Positions 25,523 through 34,718 are shown, numbered from the stretch's first letter. The stretch is 64,000 nt of DNA from Sulfobacillus thermosulfidooxidans DSM 9293 (GCF_900176145.1 NZ_FWWY01000001.1:3453011-3517010); one strand, 5' to 3'. The notes: generated from the letters alone by a model not told the origin. Made by a program: numbers and translations.

Positions 25523-26476
25523 TTAGCTATTATAGCCTGGGGCCTGGACGAGTTCAAGAGCTTTGTCTAAGCTCGCCTCATCTTCTACATTAAAGACTTT
25601 TTGTTTGCGATCAATCTTTTTCAACAAACTTGTTAAACTGCGACCGGGTCCGAACTCAATGAATCCTAAAACATCAAGAGCCATCGCCCGTTCAACACAC
25701 TGCTGAAACAAAACAGGATGAGAGACTTGATTGATCAAACGCGGTATGATGTCCTGTGCATCATAACATAATGTTGCGTCCACATTGGCCAATACGGGAA
25801 ACTGGGCCCTTTGAATATCGATATCGGCCAAGGCTTTAGATACCACCGCGCCAGCGGGTGTGAGCAAGCGGGAATGAAAGGGCGCTGACACCGACAGACG
25901 TACCACCCGTGCTCCCCGCGCGCGAGCCGCGGTTTCAACGTGATCTAGACCTGTGATTAGGCCCGAAACGACTATTTGACCCGGTGCGTTATAATTAGCG
26001 GGTTGCACCCACCCCACCTGCGAGGCTTCATGGCACAGAGCTTCTACCTCTTCACTTTTTAGGCCCAATATTGCCGACATCCCGCCCAAACCTTTAGGCA
26101 CAGCTTCTTGCATAGCTCGGCCTCGGATTCGCGTCAGCCGCACGGCATCGCGGAGGGTAAATGTTCCCGCGGCAACATAAGCTGAATACTCCCCTAACGA
26201 TAACCCAAAGCCTACACTTATCGGCAATTGGGGTTGTCGAGCCCGAAATACTGTCCATGCTGCCACACTCACCACTAAAATCGCCGGCTGTTGCACTTCC
26301 GTATCCCGCAGTCGTTCTTCTGGCCCTTCAAAAATCAGTTGAGATAATTTGTATCCTAATGCGTCATCTGCCTCATAAAAGACGTCCCGAGCTTCTTGGT
26401 ATTGTTGAAAGAGGTTGAGGCCCATACCGACATATTGGGCTCCTTGACCCGGGAACATAACGGCCCATCCTGACAC
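25523..26476 (-). CDS. fabD: Malonyl-CoA:ACP transacylase
   Basis: A 317-residue enzyme that loads malonate onto ACP. It opens with FPGQGAQYVGMG; the active Ser is in GLSLGEYSAY and the partner His in APFHSRLL. His is replaced by Leu before the active Ser (GLSLG instead of GHSLG), a variant known in several Firmicutes. GTG 26476 follows an AGGAGG box. Confidence 0.96.
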   Translation of the reverse strand: MSGWAVMFPGQGAQYVGMGLNLFQQYQEARDVFYEADDALGYKLSQLIFEGPEERLRDTEVQQPAILVVSVAAWTVFRARQPQLPISVGFGLSLGEYSAYVAAGTFTLRDAVRLTRIRGRAMQEAVPKGLGGMSAILGLKSEEVEALCHEASQVGWVQPANYNAPGQIVVSGLITGLDHVETAARARGARVVRLSVSAPFHSRLLTPAGAVVSKALADIDIQRAQFPVLANVDATLCYDAQDIIPRLINQVSHPVLFQQCVERAMALDVLGFIEFGPGRSLTSLLKKIDRKQKVFNVEDEASLDKALELVQAPGYNS

Positions 26477-26510
26477 ATAGTTTCCTCCTCTTTAGCATTG
26501 ATGATCGAGA

Positions 26511-27503
26511 TTACCGTCCCCAGCGAATGACATTAGAGCCCCATGTCAATCCCGCGCCAAAGGCACAGAGAACGACGACATCGCCATCATGAACCCGTCC
26601 CTCAAGGCGCGCTTCTTGCAATGCCAAGGGAATGGTGGCAACAGACGTATTGCCATAGCGATCGATATTGACCACAACCCGTTCGGGATCGAGTTCAAAA
26701 CGCCGTACGGCTGCATCGATAATGCGCAAATTGGCTTGATGAGGCACCAATAAATCCATGTCTTCGACACCTAAGCCAGCACGCTTGAGCCCTTCTTCAA
26801 CCGCTTCAGGCATCGCTTTAACGGCGAACCGGAAGGTTTCATTCCCATTCATTTTTAAATAATGCTGGCGTGCTTCCACCGTCTCGTGGCTAGCTGGCAT
26901 CAAGGATCCACCGGCTGGCTGAATGAGCAAATCTCCTCCCCGTCCATCCGCTTGCAGATAGGATCCTAAGATGCCATATTCCGTATCATCTTTGGCTTGT
27001 AAAACAAACGCTCCGGCCGCATCACCGAATAATACCGCTGTGGTACGGTCTTGGTAATCTGTAATGCTCGTAAGTTTATCGGCTCCAATCACCAAAATAT
27101 TGCGGTAAGCACCGCTTTGAATGAGCGCGGAAGCTAATTCCATGCCGTATATTAATCCCGTACATCCGGCTTGAATATCGATACCCGGTATTGGCTTATC
27201 CGTCAGTTGATGTTGAACACGGGCTGCCGTCGAAGGGAAAATGGTATCGGGTGTGTTCGTCGCGCACACAATAAAATCCAAGTCTTCCGCTGTAATCTTC
27301 GCGTCAGCTAAAGCCCGGCGCGTCGCTTCACTTGCCATCGTTGATGTGGTTTCATCATCCCGTGCAATATGACGTTCCCGTATTCCGGTTCGGGTCACGA
27401 TCCATTCATCAGAGGTATCCACCATTTGTTCTAAGTCGTGGTTCGTAAGAACCTTTTCGGGGACATAAGTCCCTAATCCTGCCACAACGGCGCGTCTAGT
27501 CAT
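26511..27503 (-). CDS. fabH: Beta-ketoacyl-ACP synthase III
   Basis: A 330-residue enzyme that starts fatty-acid synthesis by condensing acyl-CoA with malonyl-ACP. The triad is Cys in QAGCTGLIYG, His in VPHQANLRI and Asn in RYGNTSVATI. ATG 27503 overlaps the plsX stop (ATGA). The longer frame to 27563 lies inside plsX. Branched-chain or cyclohexyl starters, common in acidophilic bacilli, cannot be told from the sequence. Confidence 0.96.
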   Translation of the reverse strand: MTRRAVVAGLGTYVPEKVLTNHDLEQMVDTSDEWIVTRTGIRERHIARDDETTSTMASEATRRALADAKITAEDLDFIVCATNTPDTIFPSTAARVQHQLTDKPIPGIDIQAGCTGLIYGMELASALIQSGAYRNILVIGADKLTSITDYQDRTTAVLFGDAAGAFVLQAKDDTEYGILGSYLQADGRGGDLLIQPAGGSLMPASHETVEARQHYLKMNGNETFRFAVKAMPEAVEEGLKRAGLGVEDMDLLVPHQANLRIIDAAVRRFELDPERVVVNIDRYGNTSVATIPLALQEARLEGRVHDGDVVVLCAFGAGLTWGSNVIRWGR

Positions 27504-28504
27504 TGATGTGCTTCTTCCTCCCTTACCCGTTCTCGGAGCCGAGTTTGGGTATTCTTTTGGCAATAATTGTAAGCCACTTGGATGGCGCTGTAAAAAGCTT
27601 TTTCCTGGCTGGCTCCGTGCACTTTATAGACAATCTGGTCAAGTCCTAACAGTGGTGCCCCACCGTACTCCTGATAATCCATGCGGCGTTTTAAATCCAT
27701 CAACCCATCTTTCAACAGATAAGCCGCCATTTTGGTTTTAAAATTCTTCATCAGCAACTTTTTAAACTCCCCCATCAAATCACGGGCTAAACCTTCAGTG
27801 AGTTTGAGAGCAATGTTACCGCTGAATCCATCAGAAACCACAATGTCGGCGCGACCTTGCATAAGCTCGCGGGACTCAATGTTACCCACAAAATTCAGAC
27901 CGGATTTTTGCAGCCGTTCATATGTTTCCCGAATCAATGGAGTCCCTTTTCGCGGTTCTTCCCCAACATTTAATAAGCCAACTCGGGGATTCTCAATTCC
28001 ATAAACTTCTTGGCAATAATAAGCCCCCATGATTCCATATTGAACCAGCTGAGACGGTTTGGGATCTAAATTGGCACCCACATCCAATAACAGCAATCCC
28101 CATCCATTCATGACCGGCAAGAGAGCGGACAGGGCCGGCCGTTCAATACCCGTCATGCGCCCTAGAATAAACAGTCCCGCCGTCATCAAGGCACCTGTGT
28201 TGCCAGCCGATATGACAGCAGCCGCCTTTCCCGTTTTAACCAATTTCATGGCTTGGACCATCGACGAATCGGGCTTTCGCCGCACCGCTTGGACCGGTGC
28301 CTCACCCATGCCAATAACATCGGGAGCATGATGAATATGTAAGCGGGTATGGCGCGGACTGTCTTGAATCAAGGGCATAATTCGGTCATGATCGCCCACT
28401 AAAATGATTTCTAGATCTGCAATCTTCTCGATGGCTTGTAAGGCTCCATTAACTGGAGCAGATGGTGCGTTATCTCCGCCCATTGCGTCGACCGCGATTT
28501 TCAC
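27500..28504 (-). CDS. plsX: Phosphate acyltransferase PlsX
   Basis: A 334-residue enzyme that makes acyl-phosphate from acyl-ACP for phospholipid synthesis. MKIAVDAMGGDNAP, VISAGNTGALM and DGFSGNIALK are signatures of PlsX. GTG 28504 overlaps the fapR stop codon (GTGA), which implies coupling. Confidence 0.96.
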   Translation of the reverse strand: MKIAVDAMGGDNAPSAPVNGALQAIEKIADLEIILVGDHDRIMPLIQDSPRHTRLHIHHAPDVIGMGEAPVQAVRRKPDSSMVQAMKLVKTGKAAAVISAGNTGALMTAGLFILGRMTGIERPALSALLPVMNGWGLLLLDVGANLDPKPSQLVQYGIMGAYYCQEVYGIENPRVGLLNVGEEPRKGTPLIRETYERLQKSGLNFVGNIESRELMQGRADIVVSDGFSGNIALKLTEGLARDLMGEFKKLLMKNFKTKMAAYLLKDGLMDLKRRMDYQEYGGAPLLGLDQIVYKVHGASQEKAFYSAIQVAYNYCQKNTQTRLRERVREEEAHQ

Positions 28505-29106
28505 GACAGGGCTCCCTCCTTGCGATCTCTTTCTGCGTGTCTGTGACCGTCAAAAGGGTCGGTCAACACAACAAACTTTCCGCGAAACACTGTGATCTCG
28601 CCGACACGACTAATCACTAGAACAACCCACCGATTACCGCGGCGGCGAATCACTTCCGCACCGGCCACAATCTGTTGCCCTGCCTCAACAACATGCTTAA
28701 ATTTCGCATTCGCAAGGCCTGTCACAGCACTATCGCCGTCAACCACCGCTAAGGCCAAAGAATCTGCTTGCGCAAAAATAAAGTGGGACTGCACAACACC
28801 GGATCCGGCAAAAGCCATTGATTCATCGGTTGTGAGCAAAGATCGTCCACTTTGTCCAATGACTAAATCGACCAAATCGCCAATCATGTCTTGACGTTTC
28901 AGCGTACGCGTATGCACGACACTCAAACGCGCCAGACCTTCCGAGCGAAGGCGCAGTTCAGGAATCCCCAAATGAAGCCGATCCAGCCGAATTGTCGGGA
29001 CGCTTACTCCAAAACGTTGCGCCAGATCTTCATCGGTCTGCAAAGGATCTTCCCGAAGAGCTTCAGCTAATTTCCGTTGTCGCTCGACACGGTTTAGGCG
29101 AGCCAT
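28501..29106 (-). CDS. fapR: FapR, malonyl-CoA-responsive repressor of lipid synthesis
   Basis: A 201-residue regulator with an N-terminal helix-turn-helix (DEDLAQRFGVSVPTIRLDR) and a C-terminal hot-dog domain (AKFKHVVEAGQQIVAGAEVIR). In Bacillus malonyl-CoA releases FapR from its operators. ATG 29106 has GGAGG 6 bases upstream; the upstream extension is not conserved and covers the promoter. It heads the plsX-fabH-fabD-fabG-acpP-fabF-rnc operon. Confidence 0.94.
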   Translation of the reverse strand: MARLNRVERQRKLAEALREDPLQTDEDLAQRFGVSVPTIRLDRLHLGIPELRLRSEGLARLSVVHTRTLKRQDMIGDLVDLVIGQSGRSLLTTDESMAFAGSGVVQSHFIFAQADSLALAVVDGDSAVTGLANAKFKHVVEAGQQIVAGAEVIRRRGNRWVVLVISRVGEITVFRGKFVVLTDPFDGHRHAERDRKEGALS

Positions 29107-29129
29107 ACGGCACCTCCACTTATGAACAA

Positions 29130-29158
29130 ATAATATGACTATGTCATAAATATGACAA
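29130..29158 (-). promoter_or_regulatory. Promoter and palindromic operator of the fapR operon
   Basis: On the minus strand, TTGTCA (29153-29158) and TATTAT (29130-29135) are exactly 17 bases apart. A palindrome TGTCATA-AA-TATGACA (29142-29157) covers the -35 box and much of the spacer, and a third TATGAC half-site follows. The place is right for autoregulation by FapR. The sequence differs from the Bacillus operator as I remember it, so FapR binding is inferred from position. Confidence 0.7.
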
Positions 29159-29193
29159 TAAAAAGATTCCATGACTAAAAAAGCCATGGAATC
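29158..29193 (-). terminator. Terminator after rpmF
   Basis: On the minus strand, GATTCCATG and CATGGAATC form a 9-base perfect stem with an 11-base loop, followed by TTTTTATT. It separates rpmF from the fapR promoter. Confidence 0.85.
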
Positions 29194-29198
29194 AATAA

Positions 29199-29378
29199 TT
29201 AGGCATCATGCTGAACAACAATGCGTCCGTTGTAATACCCACAATGTGGGCAAACATGATGAGGCAACCGGTCTTGATGGCAACGGGGACACTCAACCCA
29301 CTGTGGAGCAGTGAGTTTCCACATGGAGCGTCTTTTGTGCGTACGCGACCGTGATAATTTCTTCTTTGGAACGGCCAT
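29199..29378 (-). CDS. rpmF: 50S ribosomal protein L32
   Basis: A 59-residue ribosomal protein. It begins MAVPKKKLSRSRTHKRRS and has the four-cysteine zinc site CPRCHQ ... CPHCGYYNGR typical of the zinc-binding form of L32. ATG 29378 has a GAGGAGG box upstream. It follows the DUF177 gene by 30 bases, the standard pairing. A longer overlapping open frame on the same strand (29192-29398) is a shadow. Confidence 0.96.
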   Translation of the reverse strand: MAVPKKKLSRSRTHKRRSMWKLTAPQWVECPRCHQDRLPHHVCPHCGYYNGRIVVQHDA

Positions 29379-29408
29379 CTGCTTCCTCCTCTATGCAAAT
29401 CTTAAGCA

Positions 29409-29933
29409 CTAGTGCTGCGATGGGGACGGGTCTTCCGGAAACTTAATCCGACTTAAAGCGGCCCACCGGTTGTCTGTCGGGGTTTCGCACTCACAAGAAT
29501 CCGTATTGAGATTGGTCCCGCAGATTGGGCACAGTCCTTGACAGTCATCATGGCACACTGGCGCGTAAGGAATGGACACCCCAAAGGCGTCAGCAACGAT
29601 ATCATCTAGATAAATCTTATCGCCCTGAAAACGAAAAAAATCTTCATTGGGGTCACTGTTCCCGGCTTCTTCACGAAATTCTTCCGCTGCAGAAAACGGC
29701 ACAGCCAAATCAAACGTTTCCAAACACCGTGAACACACGGCAGAAACGTGTCCAATTCCTTCCAATTCCACAATTAGGGCTCGCCCAATATTCCGCACTG
29801 TTACATCCATTTCCGCTACTCCACGCATCGGATAGGCGGACCGTTCTTGAACAACTTCCGGCCAGTCTTCGGACAAGTGCTGCGTTTCTTGGCGGCCTAC
29901 CCATTTCTTGACGTCAGAAACTCGGATATGCAT
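29409..29933 (-). CDS. DUF177 (YceD/YlbN) family protein
   Basis: A 174-residue protein of the YceD family, nearly always upstream of rpmF; in E. coli and plants it is linked to 23S rRNA accumulation. It has cysteine pairs in VCSRCLETF and in CHDDCQGLCPICG near the C-terminus, which can bind zinc. ATG 29933 has GAGGTGG upstream. Confidence 0.88.
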   Translation of the reverse strand: MHIRVSDVKKWVGRQETQHLSEDWPEVVQERSAYPMRGVAEMDVTVRNIGRALIVELEGIGHVSAVCSRCLETFDLAVPFSAAEEFREEAGNSDPNEDFFRFQGDKIYLDDIVADAFGVSIPYAPVCHDDCQGLCPICGTNLNTDSCECETPTDNRWAALSRIKFPEDPSPSQH

Positions 29934-30026
29934 GCAACCCACCTCGCAAAACTCCAATGAATTATAGCCATTCCGTGCTTTATCTGTCAACTTACCTCGT
30001 TCACGACTTATGGTGCGCTGGTCGAC

Positions 30027-31685
30027 TCACAAGCGTTTTTTGATCACGGCTTCCACGAACACCCAGACTGCAATGGCCGCAGCCGCAAAAAAGGTCAAGT
30101 CAACAATTGGGATATGCGCGATCTGTTGGAGATGATCCTGATGGACAACAAGAGCTGTCCCCAGAATCAGCGCGGCGAGCAACATACTCAATGCAATGCG
30201 ATTCATTAATTTCTCCCAATGAGAGAGAATCTTTTCCAAGTTATTATCTTCTAAGATAATACGAAATTCTCCTTGACTTAAGGTAGTCATCACTTGCCGT
30301 AACCCTTGAGGTAATCCCGATCCCAATTCAACCCAGTCTTTCATGGCATCTAGGAGATGGTTTCCCCAGTCTGAGGGATTGAAGCGGGTCCATATCAGTT
30401 GCGGGGATAACTTTCGGCCAATTTCAACAAGCGATAACTGATCATCCAGTTGCCGCACGACACCGTCGGCTATTACCGCGGTACGCGCAAGCAAGGTATA
30501 TTCGCTGGGAATTTTAATATGATATTTCTTGGCCACATGCAATAAATCGGCAATGGCCTGGCCAATGCGAAAATTTCGCAAATCCGTATCATAATATCGG
30601 CGACGCAAGACTTCCACATCGTAATAAAGGCTCTGCGTATTGATATTAGGCGGTGCCACTCCCATGGTTAATAAGGCATCCACGACCTTATCAGATTGTC
30701 CTTGGGTGAGTCCAATGACTAAATCCAAGGACCTTTTCCGCATAGTCGGAGAAAACATGCCAACAAGACCCCAATCAAGAAAAATTAGGTCCCCCTTTGG
30801 GGTCACATGCACATTGCCCGGATGAGGGTCCGCATGGAATAACCCTGCCACAAACACCTGACCATAAATAGCACGAATGTAACGTTCCGCAATATCTTTA
30901 AGATCCAAACCCATTTGCCGCAGGATGACGGTATCGGATATCTTTACGCCTTGTAATTCTTCCAAGACAAGTACATCAGGATGCGTCAAAGACAAGATGG
31001 GTTCCGGAACAAGATAATCTTTCGCATGATAGGTCTTGTGAGCCAAAGCCGTATAATGGGCTTCCATACTAAAGTCGAGTTCATTGCGTAATGCGGCAAT
31101 CAATTCGCGCATGACATGACCCAAATCATATTGCTTCGCCCATTCGGTACGCTTTTCCGCTAAATCCGCTAAACTTTGTAAAATCGCAAAATCAGACTCA
31201 CTGCGTTGAACAATTCCCGGTCTCCGTACTTTCACCACCACGTGACGTCCATCTTTTAATATTCCTTGATGCACCTGGCCAATAGACGCGGCGGCTAAAG
31301 GCACGGGATCCAAATACTCTAAAACATCAACAATGGGTACTCCCCATGCATTCTCGATAATCTGCCGAACTTCCTCAAATCCAAAGGGCGGGACATCGTC
31401 TTGCAAATGGGATAAGGCATCAATCAGAGAATCCGGCAATAGATCAGGACGGGTTGATGCTAATTGCCCGAGTTTGATATATGTGGGTCCTAAATCCGCT
31501 AAAACTAGTGGGATGCGTTCAGGCCAATTCGCCCCCGTTTTGGGTTGAAACTTGCCTAATAGTCTCGTTGACCACGACAAATACCGTGAGAGGCCGAGCC
31601 GATCCAGGACCATAACGAAGCCATGGCGGGCTAAGACTTCGGCAATCTCGCGTGTTCGGTGCCAATGGCGAGGTTTAATAGCCAT
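30027..31685 (-). CDS. ABC1/UbiB-family atypical kinase
   Basis: A 552-residue membrane-linked kinase-like protein. The KxGQ motif is in YIKLGQLASTRPDLLP, the Ala-rich loop in AAASIGQVHQG, the Lys in VVVKVRRPG, the catalytic loop in FHADPHPGNVHV and the metal-binding Asp in FLDWGLVG. Two hydrophobic segments end the protein. Homologues act in quinone synthesis or lipid handling, probably as ATPases. ATG 31685 has AAGGAG 6 bases upstream and overlaps the iadA 3' end by 11 bases. Confidence 0.9.
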   Translation of the reverse strand: MAIKPRHWHRTREIAEVLARHGFVMVLDRLGLSRYLSWSTRLLGKFQPKTGANWPERIPLVLADLGPTYIKLGQLASTRPDLLPDSLIDALSHLQDDVPPFGFEEVRQIIENAWGVPIVDVLEYLDPVPLAAASIGQVHQGILKDGRHVVVKVRRPGIVQRSESDFAILQSLADLAEKRTEWAKQYDLGHVMRELIAALRNELDFSMEAHYTALAHKTYHAKDYLVPEPILSLTHPDVLVLEELQGVKISDTVILRQMGLDLKDIAERYIRAIYGQVFVAGLFHADPHPGNVHVTPKGDLIFLDWGLVGMFSPTMRKRSLDLVIGLTQGQSDKVVDALLTMGVAPPNINTQSLYYDVEVLRRRYYDTDLRNFRIGQAIADLLHVAKKYHIKIPSEYTLLARTAVIADGVVRQLDDQLSLVEIGRKLSPQLIWTRFNPSDWGNHLLDAMKDWVELGSGLPQGLRQVMTTLSQGEFRIILEDNNLEKILSHWEKLMNRIALSMLLAALILGTALVVHQDHLQQIAHIPIVDLTFFAAAAIAVWVFVEAVIKKRL

Positions 31686-32868
31686 GGGAATCTCCTTGTT
31701 CAAAAGTATCCCAGTGCATAATGCGTCCTTGATTCATCATAATGTGGCCCTTGGCGATTACCGTATCGATTTGGGTGTCTTTAATCAGCACCGCGTGAGC
31801 TATACTGCCAACTTTGAGTTGCCCAATATCGTTCTGTCCTAAAATTCGAGCCGGAGTCGATGTAATGGGTCTGATGCAGCGCTCCCAAGACCACCCGGTT
31901 TTCTTTTGCAATTTCACGACTTCATCAAATAAGGTGTGAGCGGATCCGATATCCATGCGTATAAGATGTCCTTGCTCGTCGAATACTGGAATAGAACCTT
32001 GCGCATCCGAACTAAATGAAATGTGTTCCCAGGGAACTCCTTGTTGTTGCAATATCACTGCGCTATCTGCCGCACTTAAGCCCTCGGGTTCACTGGCGGT
32101 CGGCACGATTCCAGTGGTCAAATCGCAGTAACCCCCCTGGTTTCCCCAGGTTACGGCATCGGCTAAAATGCGCGGATGCCGATTTAAATGCGTGGGCACA
32201 AATGTTGAAATCGGCAAATCGCCGATTTCCACTACACGAAATAAACTACGCAGTCCGCTCTTCCCCTCACCGACATGCAAATGCAATATTCCCGGTTTGC
32301 CAGCCAGTAACCCACCCACTCGGGCTTCGGACGCTAAATGAAGCAATTCTTGGTCACTCGGATGGCTTCCCCGGTGATCATTGATAGCAATTTCTCCAAT
32401 ACCAATAACCCGATCAATCAAAATAATGTCATCCCGCGCGGATCCGGTAATCGTTCGTGTAGGAATTTCATAAGCTCCTGTGTAAATCCAGGTGGATAAT
32501 CCTTGGTCCCCTAGTGCTCGCGCTTTAGCCAGCAGGCCGGACACGGACCGGGTCGTGCCGTCTGTGCCTAATACTCCAACCACACTTGTGACACCGGCCC
32601 TAATCAGTTGGGATAAACGGATTTCCGGCGTGCGAAACAGCGGGCCTCCTTCCCCCCCTCCCCCGGCCATATGCACATGCATATCCACAAAACCTGGAAT
32701 TAACATGCCCTCTGGCGCATCAATAATTGTCGGTGTGACCCATTCAGGCAACGTTAACTTAGGGCCTATGGCCGCTACGCGATCATGCAGCATAAGGACC
32801 TCGCCAGGACCCAGATCCTCCGGAGCATAAATCGCACCTGCCCGAATTAGCACAGCCGAAAGCTTCAT
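31675..32868 (-). CDS. iadA: Isoaspartyl dipeptidase
   Basis: A 397-residue amidohydrolase that splits beta-aspartyl dipeptides, which come from damaged (isoaspartate-containing) proteins or from cyanophycin. The metal site FVDMHVHMAGGGGEGGP, the ITGSARDD segment and FSSDAQGS are typical of IadA. It begins with ATG overlapping the stop of the preceding Asn/Gln/Ser-rich gene (ATGA), so translation of the two is coupled. It is followed by the ABC1 gene with an 11-base overlap. Confidence 0.92.
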   Translation of the reverse strand: MKLSAVLIRAGAIYAPEDLGPGEVLMLHDRVAAIGPKLTLPEWVTPTIIDAPEGMLIPGFVDMHVHMAGGGGEGGPLFRTPEIRLSQLIRAGVTSVVGVLGTDGTTRSVSGLLAKARALGDQGLSTWIYTGAYEIPTRTITGSARDDIILIDRVIGIGEIAINDHRGSHPSDQELLHLASEARVGGLLAGKPGILHLHVGEGKSGLRSLFRVVEIGDLPISTFVPTHLNRHPRILADAVTWGNQGGYCDLTTGIVPTASEPEGLSAADSAVILQQQGVPWEHISFSSDAQGSIPVFDEQGHLIRMDIGSAHTLFDEVVKLQKKTGWSWERCIRPITSTPARILGQNDIGQLKVGSIAHAVLIKDTQIDTVIAKGHIMMNQGRIMHWDTFEQGDSHGY

Positions 32869-33641
32869 TCCTTGTTACCGCTCCCTTTTTCGCCATGACC
32901 CAAGACTAATTCAATCTTCTTAGCAATTTCTTGGCTTTGTTGAATAACACTGCGTAATTTATGCAAATTCGCCTCTAATTCTTGGCTCAACTCATACTGG
33001 GCTTGCGTCAAAACCTGTGCAACGGTTTGTTGGGTGTTGGCCGATGTTTTAGGCTGAACACTTGCCTTTTTCGATTTTGCCGTCTGCCCCACATGGGAAG
33101 CACTCGATGCTTTCGATGTTTGAGAGGAAGCACTCCCCGAGGTTCCGGTGGTATTCGACCGGGTGGACGATGAACCTCCAGCACTAGAACTTCCAGACTG
33201 TGATGAAGAAGATTGTGCGGATTGCTGTGAGGTCCCTTGACTAGATGGCTGGGATTGACTGTTGGCAGATTGCTGAGAATTAGAATTGCCTCCATTTCCT
33301 TGTTGCATCCGCATCAATTCTTCTTGAATAATTTGCCGTACTTTGCCAAGAGGTGAACTTCCTCCGCTTTGACTGCCGGAGCTTGACTGTTGGTTAGACC
33401 CTCCTTGACTAGAAGAATTGGCTTGATTGGATGAACTGCCTTGATTCGATGACCCGCCTTGATTCGACGAACTTCCCTGATTCGATGCCCCACTTTGATT
33501 CGACGATGACGAATTTTGGGTATTTCCCTGGCCAGAACCCTGTGAATTGTTCTGCGACTGAATCTTTTGGAGTTCTTGACGAACGAGTTCACGCAAAGAT
33601 TGCTCATTGTTACGGCTTTGCGTAGTTCCTTGTATGCCCAT
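32865..33641 (-). CDS. Asn/Gln/Ser/Gly-rich low-complexity protein of unknown function
   Basis: A 258-residue protein I cannot assign. Most of residues 25-185 consists of Ser, Asn, Gln and Gly with a repeating SSNQGG-type unit. Two short amphipathic segments stand out and resemble each other: LRELVRQELQKIQ near residue 15 and VRQIIQEELMRMQ near residue 100. A C-terminal helix of about 50 residues (QYELSQELEANLHKLRSVIQ) looks like a coiled coil. No signal peptide is seen. ATG 33641 has AGGAGGG 5 bases upstream. It is coupled to iadA. Possible roles are a spore or coat component or a nitrogen reserve; none is shown. Confidence 0.8.
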   Translation of the reverse strand: MGIQGTTQSRNNEQSLRELVRQELQKIQSQNNSQGSGQGNTQNSSSSNQSGASNQGSSSNQGGSSNQGSSSNQANSSSQGGSNQQSSSGSQSGGSSPLGKVRQIIQEELMRMQQGNGGNSNSQQSANSQSQPSSQGTSQQSAQSSSSQSGSSSAGGSSSTRSNTTGTSGSASSQTSKASSASHVGQTAKSKKASVQPKTSANTQQTVAQVLTQAQYELSQELEANLHKLRSVIQQSQEIAKKIELVLGHGEKGSGNKE

Positions 33642-33704
33642 AACTACCCTCCTGATATCAAGATCTAGAGTAGTATGAGACAGCTTTTTCAACTTTATGC
33701 TGTG

Positions 33705-34718
33705 TTAGGTCGCCGATTGTTCAATATCGTGCAGAGCTTGGGTCAAATTCGTCACCGGATAAATTTTCATTTGGTAGCCCTTGCGCTTGGCCATCGCTTC
33801 CGCTTTGGCATAGTTAGCAGCAGGGCAGAGAAAAACGGTCGCCCCTGAACGATGAACGGTAATAACTTTTTGGGCAACTCCGCCAATAGGTTGGACCTGG
33901 CCCGACGGGGTAATTTCTCCAGTCCCAGCTATGATCCGACCCTTGGCCAAGTTTTTTCCTGTGATTTGGGAATAAATTTCTAGGGCAAACATCATCCCTG
34001 CGCTTGGGCCTCCAATCCCCTCACTATTAATCGTTACGGGCCTTGGAATCACAGGAACCTGCAATGCCGAAATCAGCACGCCGATGGCTGGGGCCGAGTC
34101 TTGAGGGATATGGGTAGTGCGAATGGGAACCATCAATGTTTGATGGTGCCGCTCAATAGTAAATGGCACAATCTCTCCGTAGGTAAAATGCTTTTGCATA
34201 ATGCCATGCACTTGATTGGGATTCGTTATCGGATAGGGACCGATTTTGGTAATCAGATCGCCAGGTTGCAATTTTCCCTGCGCGTTACCGTTCTTTAAGA
34301 CGCCTACCACTAGAGCTCCCGGTACCGTTTTTACATAAGCATGAAGTCCAGCCAACCGCTCTCCCGCAACTTCCGCAGCCAATTTGCTGTTGTTCATAAG
34401 ACTGACATTGTATTGGACATATTGCTTCATGTTTAGTCCGCCCATCGCATAGCTCGACTTCAGCAATTCCACGTTGGGATCTAAACGCGATCCTATGTAC
34501 GTTAATTCATTAACGGGGGCAATGCCTACAGCCACCATCAGTAAGTTACCGTGGTTGCGCTGTTTTCCACCTTGCACTTTCACCATTTGCGCCAAGTTAC
34601 CGGTCACGCCCGGATAAATGACAACATAAGAGGTCGGAATGAACCATAAAACAATAGCGACCACTATGAGCAGTACAACACTCCAAACTATCCATTTAAG
34701 CGGTTTACGCTTGATCAT
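33705..34718 (-). CDS. PDZ-domain Lon-type serine protease (YlbL/SepM family)
   Basis: A 337-residue membrane-anchored protease facing outward. An N-terminal transmembrane helix (residues 9-27) is followed by a PDZ domain (LVVGVLKNGNAQGKLQPGD). The Lon S16 protease domain has its Ser in GGPSAGMM and its Lys in GGVAQKVI. ATG overlaps the ylbK stop and has AGGAGG 6 bases upstream. The pair matches ylbK-ylbL of Bacillus. Confidence 0.93.
   Translation of the reverse strand: MIKRKPLKWIVWSVVLLIVVAIVLWFIPTSYVVIYPGVTGNLAQMVKVQGGKQRNHGNLLMVAVGIAPVNELTYIGSRLDPNVELLKSSYAMGGLNMKQYVQYNVSLMNNSKLAAEVAGERLAGLHAYVKTVPGALVVGVLKNGNAQGKLQPGDLITKIGPYPITNPNQVHGIMQKHFTYGEIVPFTIERHHQTLMVPIRTTHIPQDSAPAIGVLISALQVPVIPRPVTINSEGIGGPSAGMMFALEIYSQITGKNLAKGRIIAGTGEITPSGQVQPIGGVAQKVITVHRSGATVFLCPAANYAKAEAMAKRKGYQMKIYPVTNLTQALHDIEQSAT

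Noticed and set aside
25523-26476. FabD active-site GLSLG instead of GHSLG as a defect
   Set aside because: This variant is familiar in several Firmicute FabD proteins, and Ser, His and GQGAQ are intact.
29192-29398. 68-residue open frame on the minus strand over rpmF
   Set aside because: It is in another frame from the 59-residue L32 gene, which has the zinc cysteines, ribosome-binding site and right neighbours.
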